Origin: Clostridia bacterium
Lineage (GTDB): Bacteria > Bacillota > Clostridia > Oscillospirales > CAG-272
NCBI GenBank assembly: GCA_900753295.1
Contig: CAADYQ010000167.1
Coordinates: 1 to 15,211, forward strand
Length of the DNA: 15,211 bases
Reading direction: 5' to 3'
The notes beneath the pieces were generated by a model. It saw only the letters and a list, made by a program, of their open reading frames with translations, searched no databases and was not told where the DNA came from. A program made the translations under genes and the position numbers. How positions within the stretch are numbered: position 1 is the first letter of the stretch; every line of letters begins with the position of its first letter. Positions 13,690 through 15,211 of the stretch are shown here, one piece after another.

Positions 13690-15211
13690 ATTCTTCCTCG
13701 CTGGGAATAACTCCGTCAAGTCTCGGGTCTCCGCGCGATTCAAGCTCCATATACTGCGGCAGAGTCAGCAGCACGGTGCGCGGCTTGGTGCCGTTCATGC
13801 CGGATACGAACCCCATCTTTGCCATCTGGTCGATAAGCCTTGCGGCTCTGCCGTAGCCGATGGACAGCGTTCTTTGCAGGTATGACGTGGCGATCGTGCC
13901 GTTATCCACGGCGATTTTGAGAGCCTGTCGGAACTGCGGATCTCCGCCCGCAGACACGCTTCCGCCGGAGGCATCGCCCCCGCCGAATGATGCGGCTCCT
14001 TTTTTGCCCGCCGCGACGCGCTCCGCCTCGCGGTCGATATCGGAAATAAAGTCTCCGTCATAATCGGCACATCCGTAATTGTCCTTGATAAAGGAATTCA
14101 CGGCTTCGACCTCATCGTCCACCACAAGCGCGCCCTGTGCGCGGCGCGGCTTAAGCGAGCCTATGGGAGCGTAGAGCATATCGCCCTTGCCTATCAGCTT
14201 TTCGGCTCCGGCTATATCTATGATCGTGCGGCTGTCCACCTGCGACGCAACGGTAAACGCGATACGGGACGGCACGTTTGCCTTGATAAGTCCGGTGATA
14301 ACGTCAACGGACGGACGCTGCGTACCGATTATCAGGTGTATTCCCGCCGCGCGCGCCTTCTGCGCCAGACGGCATATCGAAGTCTCTATCTGATCCGGCG
14401 CCGTCATCATAAGGTCGGCAAGCTCGTCGATTATTATCACTATCTTGGGTAGCTTCGGATGCTCCGGATCGCCCGCCGTGATCTTGTTGTAGCCGTCGAT
14501 ATCACGCACGCCTACGTCCTCGAAAAGCTCAAAGCGGTGCTCCATCTCGTTGACAGCCGCATTCAGCGTACCGGTGGCGCGCTTGGTGTCGGTCACGACC
14601 GGCACCTTGAGGTGCGGCAGGTCGGAATACATGCTCATCTCGATCTTTTTGGGGTCGATCATTATAAGCTGCACTTCATCCGGCCGCGCTTTGTAAAGCA
14701 GACTGATTATGATGCAGTTTATGCAGACGGATTTACCCGATCCGGTAGTACCCGCAATAAGCAGATGCGGCATTTTGGCGATATCGAAAATTATCATATT
14801 TCCCGCAACGTCCTTGCCAAGGCACGCCGTCAGCTCGCTTTTTGAATTGCGGAAGGTCTCCGATTCGATAAGCTCGCGTATGAACACGGTGGCGCGCACG
14901 CGGTTGGGGACCTCAACGCCGACCGCGCTCTTGTTGGGTATCGGCGCTTCTATTCTGACGCCCGTCGTGGCGAGCGACAGCGCGATATCGTCAACAAGGT
15001 TAGATATCGTGCGTATGCGCGTACCCGCCTCGGGATACAGCTCGTAGCGCGTGATCGTAGGTCCGCGCGAATATTCTATCTTTTTTATCTTGACGTTGAA
15101 GGAGGATAGCGTCTCCATCAGCTTCTGCGCGTTCGTGCGCAGTTCCGTCTCCACATCCTCGTTCGAGGGCGCGGTGTTCGGATGCAGCAGATCGACCGGC
15201 GGGAAGGTGTA
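13688..15211 (-). CDS. ftsK: FtsK/SpoIIIE-family DNA translocase (partial, 5' end outside window)
   Basis: FtsK/SpoIIIE is a membrane-anchored hexameric ATPase that pumps chromosomal DNA through the division or sporulation septum. The frame is open to the window edge, giving 507 visible residues that begin YTFPPVDLLHP, the usual start of the motor region; the membrane domain lies outside. Numbering from the first visible residue, Walker A GTTGSGKS is at 154-161, DPKKIEMSMYSDLPHL at about 187-202, Walker B VIIIDELADLM at about 258-268 and GTQRPSVDVITGLIKANVPSRIAF at about 296-319. A Gly/Ser-rich linker leads to the winged-helix gamma domain at about 423-485 (ALKIAVDNGTIATSYLQR, IGYGRAARLIDQMAKMG), which reads orientation sequences on DNA. 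A GTG at 15154 is internal, not the start. Whether the gene is the vegetative FtsK or sporulation SpoIIIE cannot be decided. Confidence 0.95.
   Translation of the reverse strand, partial: YTFPPVDLLHPNTAPSNEDVETELRTNAQKLMETLSSFNVKIKKIEYSRGPTITRYELYPEAGTRIRTISNLVDDIALSLATTGVRIEAPIPNKSAVGVEVPNRVRATVFIRELIESETFRNSKSELTACLGKDVAGNMIIFDIAKMPHLLIAGTTGSGKSVCINCIIISLLYKARPDEVQLIMIDPKKIEMSMYSDLPHLKVPVVTDTKRATGTLNAAVNEMEHRFELFEDVGVRDIDGYNKITAGDPEHPKLPKIVIIIDELADLMMTAPDQIETSICRLAQKARAAGIHLIIGTQRPSVDVITGLIKANVPSRIAFTVASQVDSRTIIDIAGAEKLIGKGDMLYAPIGSLKPRRAQGALVVDDEVEAVNSFIKDNYGCADYDGDFISDIDREAERVAAGKKGAASFGGGDASGGSVSAGGDPQFRQALKIAVDNGTIATSYLQRTLSIGYGRAARLIDQMAKMGFVSGMNGTKPRTVLLTLPQYMELESRGDPRLDGVIPSEEE

Noticed and set aside
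1..15211. CRISPR array, defence island, prophage or toxin-antitoxin system
   Set aside because: No regularly spaced repeats, nucleases of defence type, phage structural genes or toxin partner for the XRE gene are visible; all large genes are housekeeping families.

Overview
The window reads as a chromosomal housekeeping segment of a GC-rich, anaerobic Clostridia-type Firmicute. The evidence is the gene content: HemZ, a CdaA/CdaR pair, a Firmicutes-type bifunctional Rel, a FtsK/SpoIIIE translocase, a SpoVB/YtgP-type flippase and RseC, with strong AGGAGG-type ribosome binding sites. The exact family cannot be told from the sequence alone. I see no rRNA, tRNA, transposase, integrase or CRISPR array.

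Layout, right to left along the minus strand. At the right edge (13688-15211) lies the C-terminal part of an FtsK/SpoIIIE DNA translocase whose start is outside the window. A small XRE-type regulator follows (13315-13551). Then comes the only plus-strand gene, an iron-containing alcohol dehydrogenase (12163-13269). A 278-bp AT-rich/GC-rich mosaic intergenic region (11885-12162) separates it from nine tightly packed minus-strand genes: cdaA, cdaR, a COG2509-type FAD oxidoreductase, an RseC-family membrane protein, recJ, rel (relA), dtd, hemZ, and a lipid/polysaccharide flippase that runs off the left edge. Spacings in this run are 16, 21, 10, -4, -8, 24, 2 and 83 nt, so it looks like one operon with translational coupling at rseC/recJ and recJ/rel.

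How the genes fit together. The run joins c-di-AMP synthesis and its regulator (cdaA, cdaR) to the (p)ppGpp synthetase/hydrolase (rel), a DNA repair exonuclease (recJ), a tRNA proofreading enzyme (dtd), a radical-SAM tetrapyrrole-type enzyme (hemZ) and an envelope flippase. The order recJ-rel-dtd matches a conserved Firmicutes cluster, but the apt gene normally found between recJ and rel is absent and the two genes overlap by 8 nt. In the same way glmM, which often follows cdaR, is not there and a flavoprotein occupies that place.

Nothing in the window looks like an undescribed defence or mobile system. The points most worth a second look are non-coding: overlapping, oppositely directed promoters between cdaA and the dehydrogenase; a long hairpin-rich leader upstream of the dehydrogenase, whose opposite strand reads as an intrinsic terminator; and a perfect 16-bp inverted repeat with a T-tract between the XRE gene and ftsK, which would end the dehydrogenase mRNA only after it has crossed the XRE gene in antisense.
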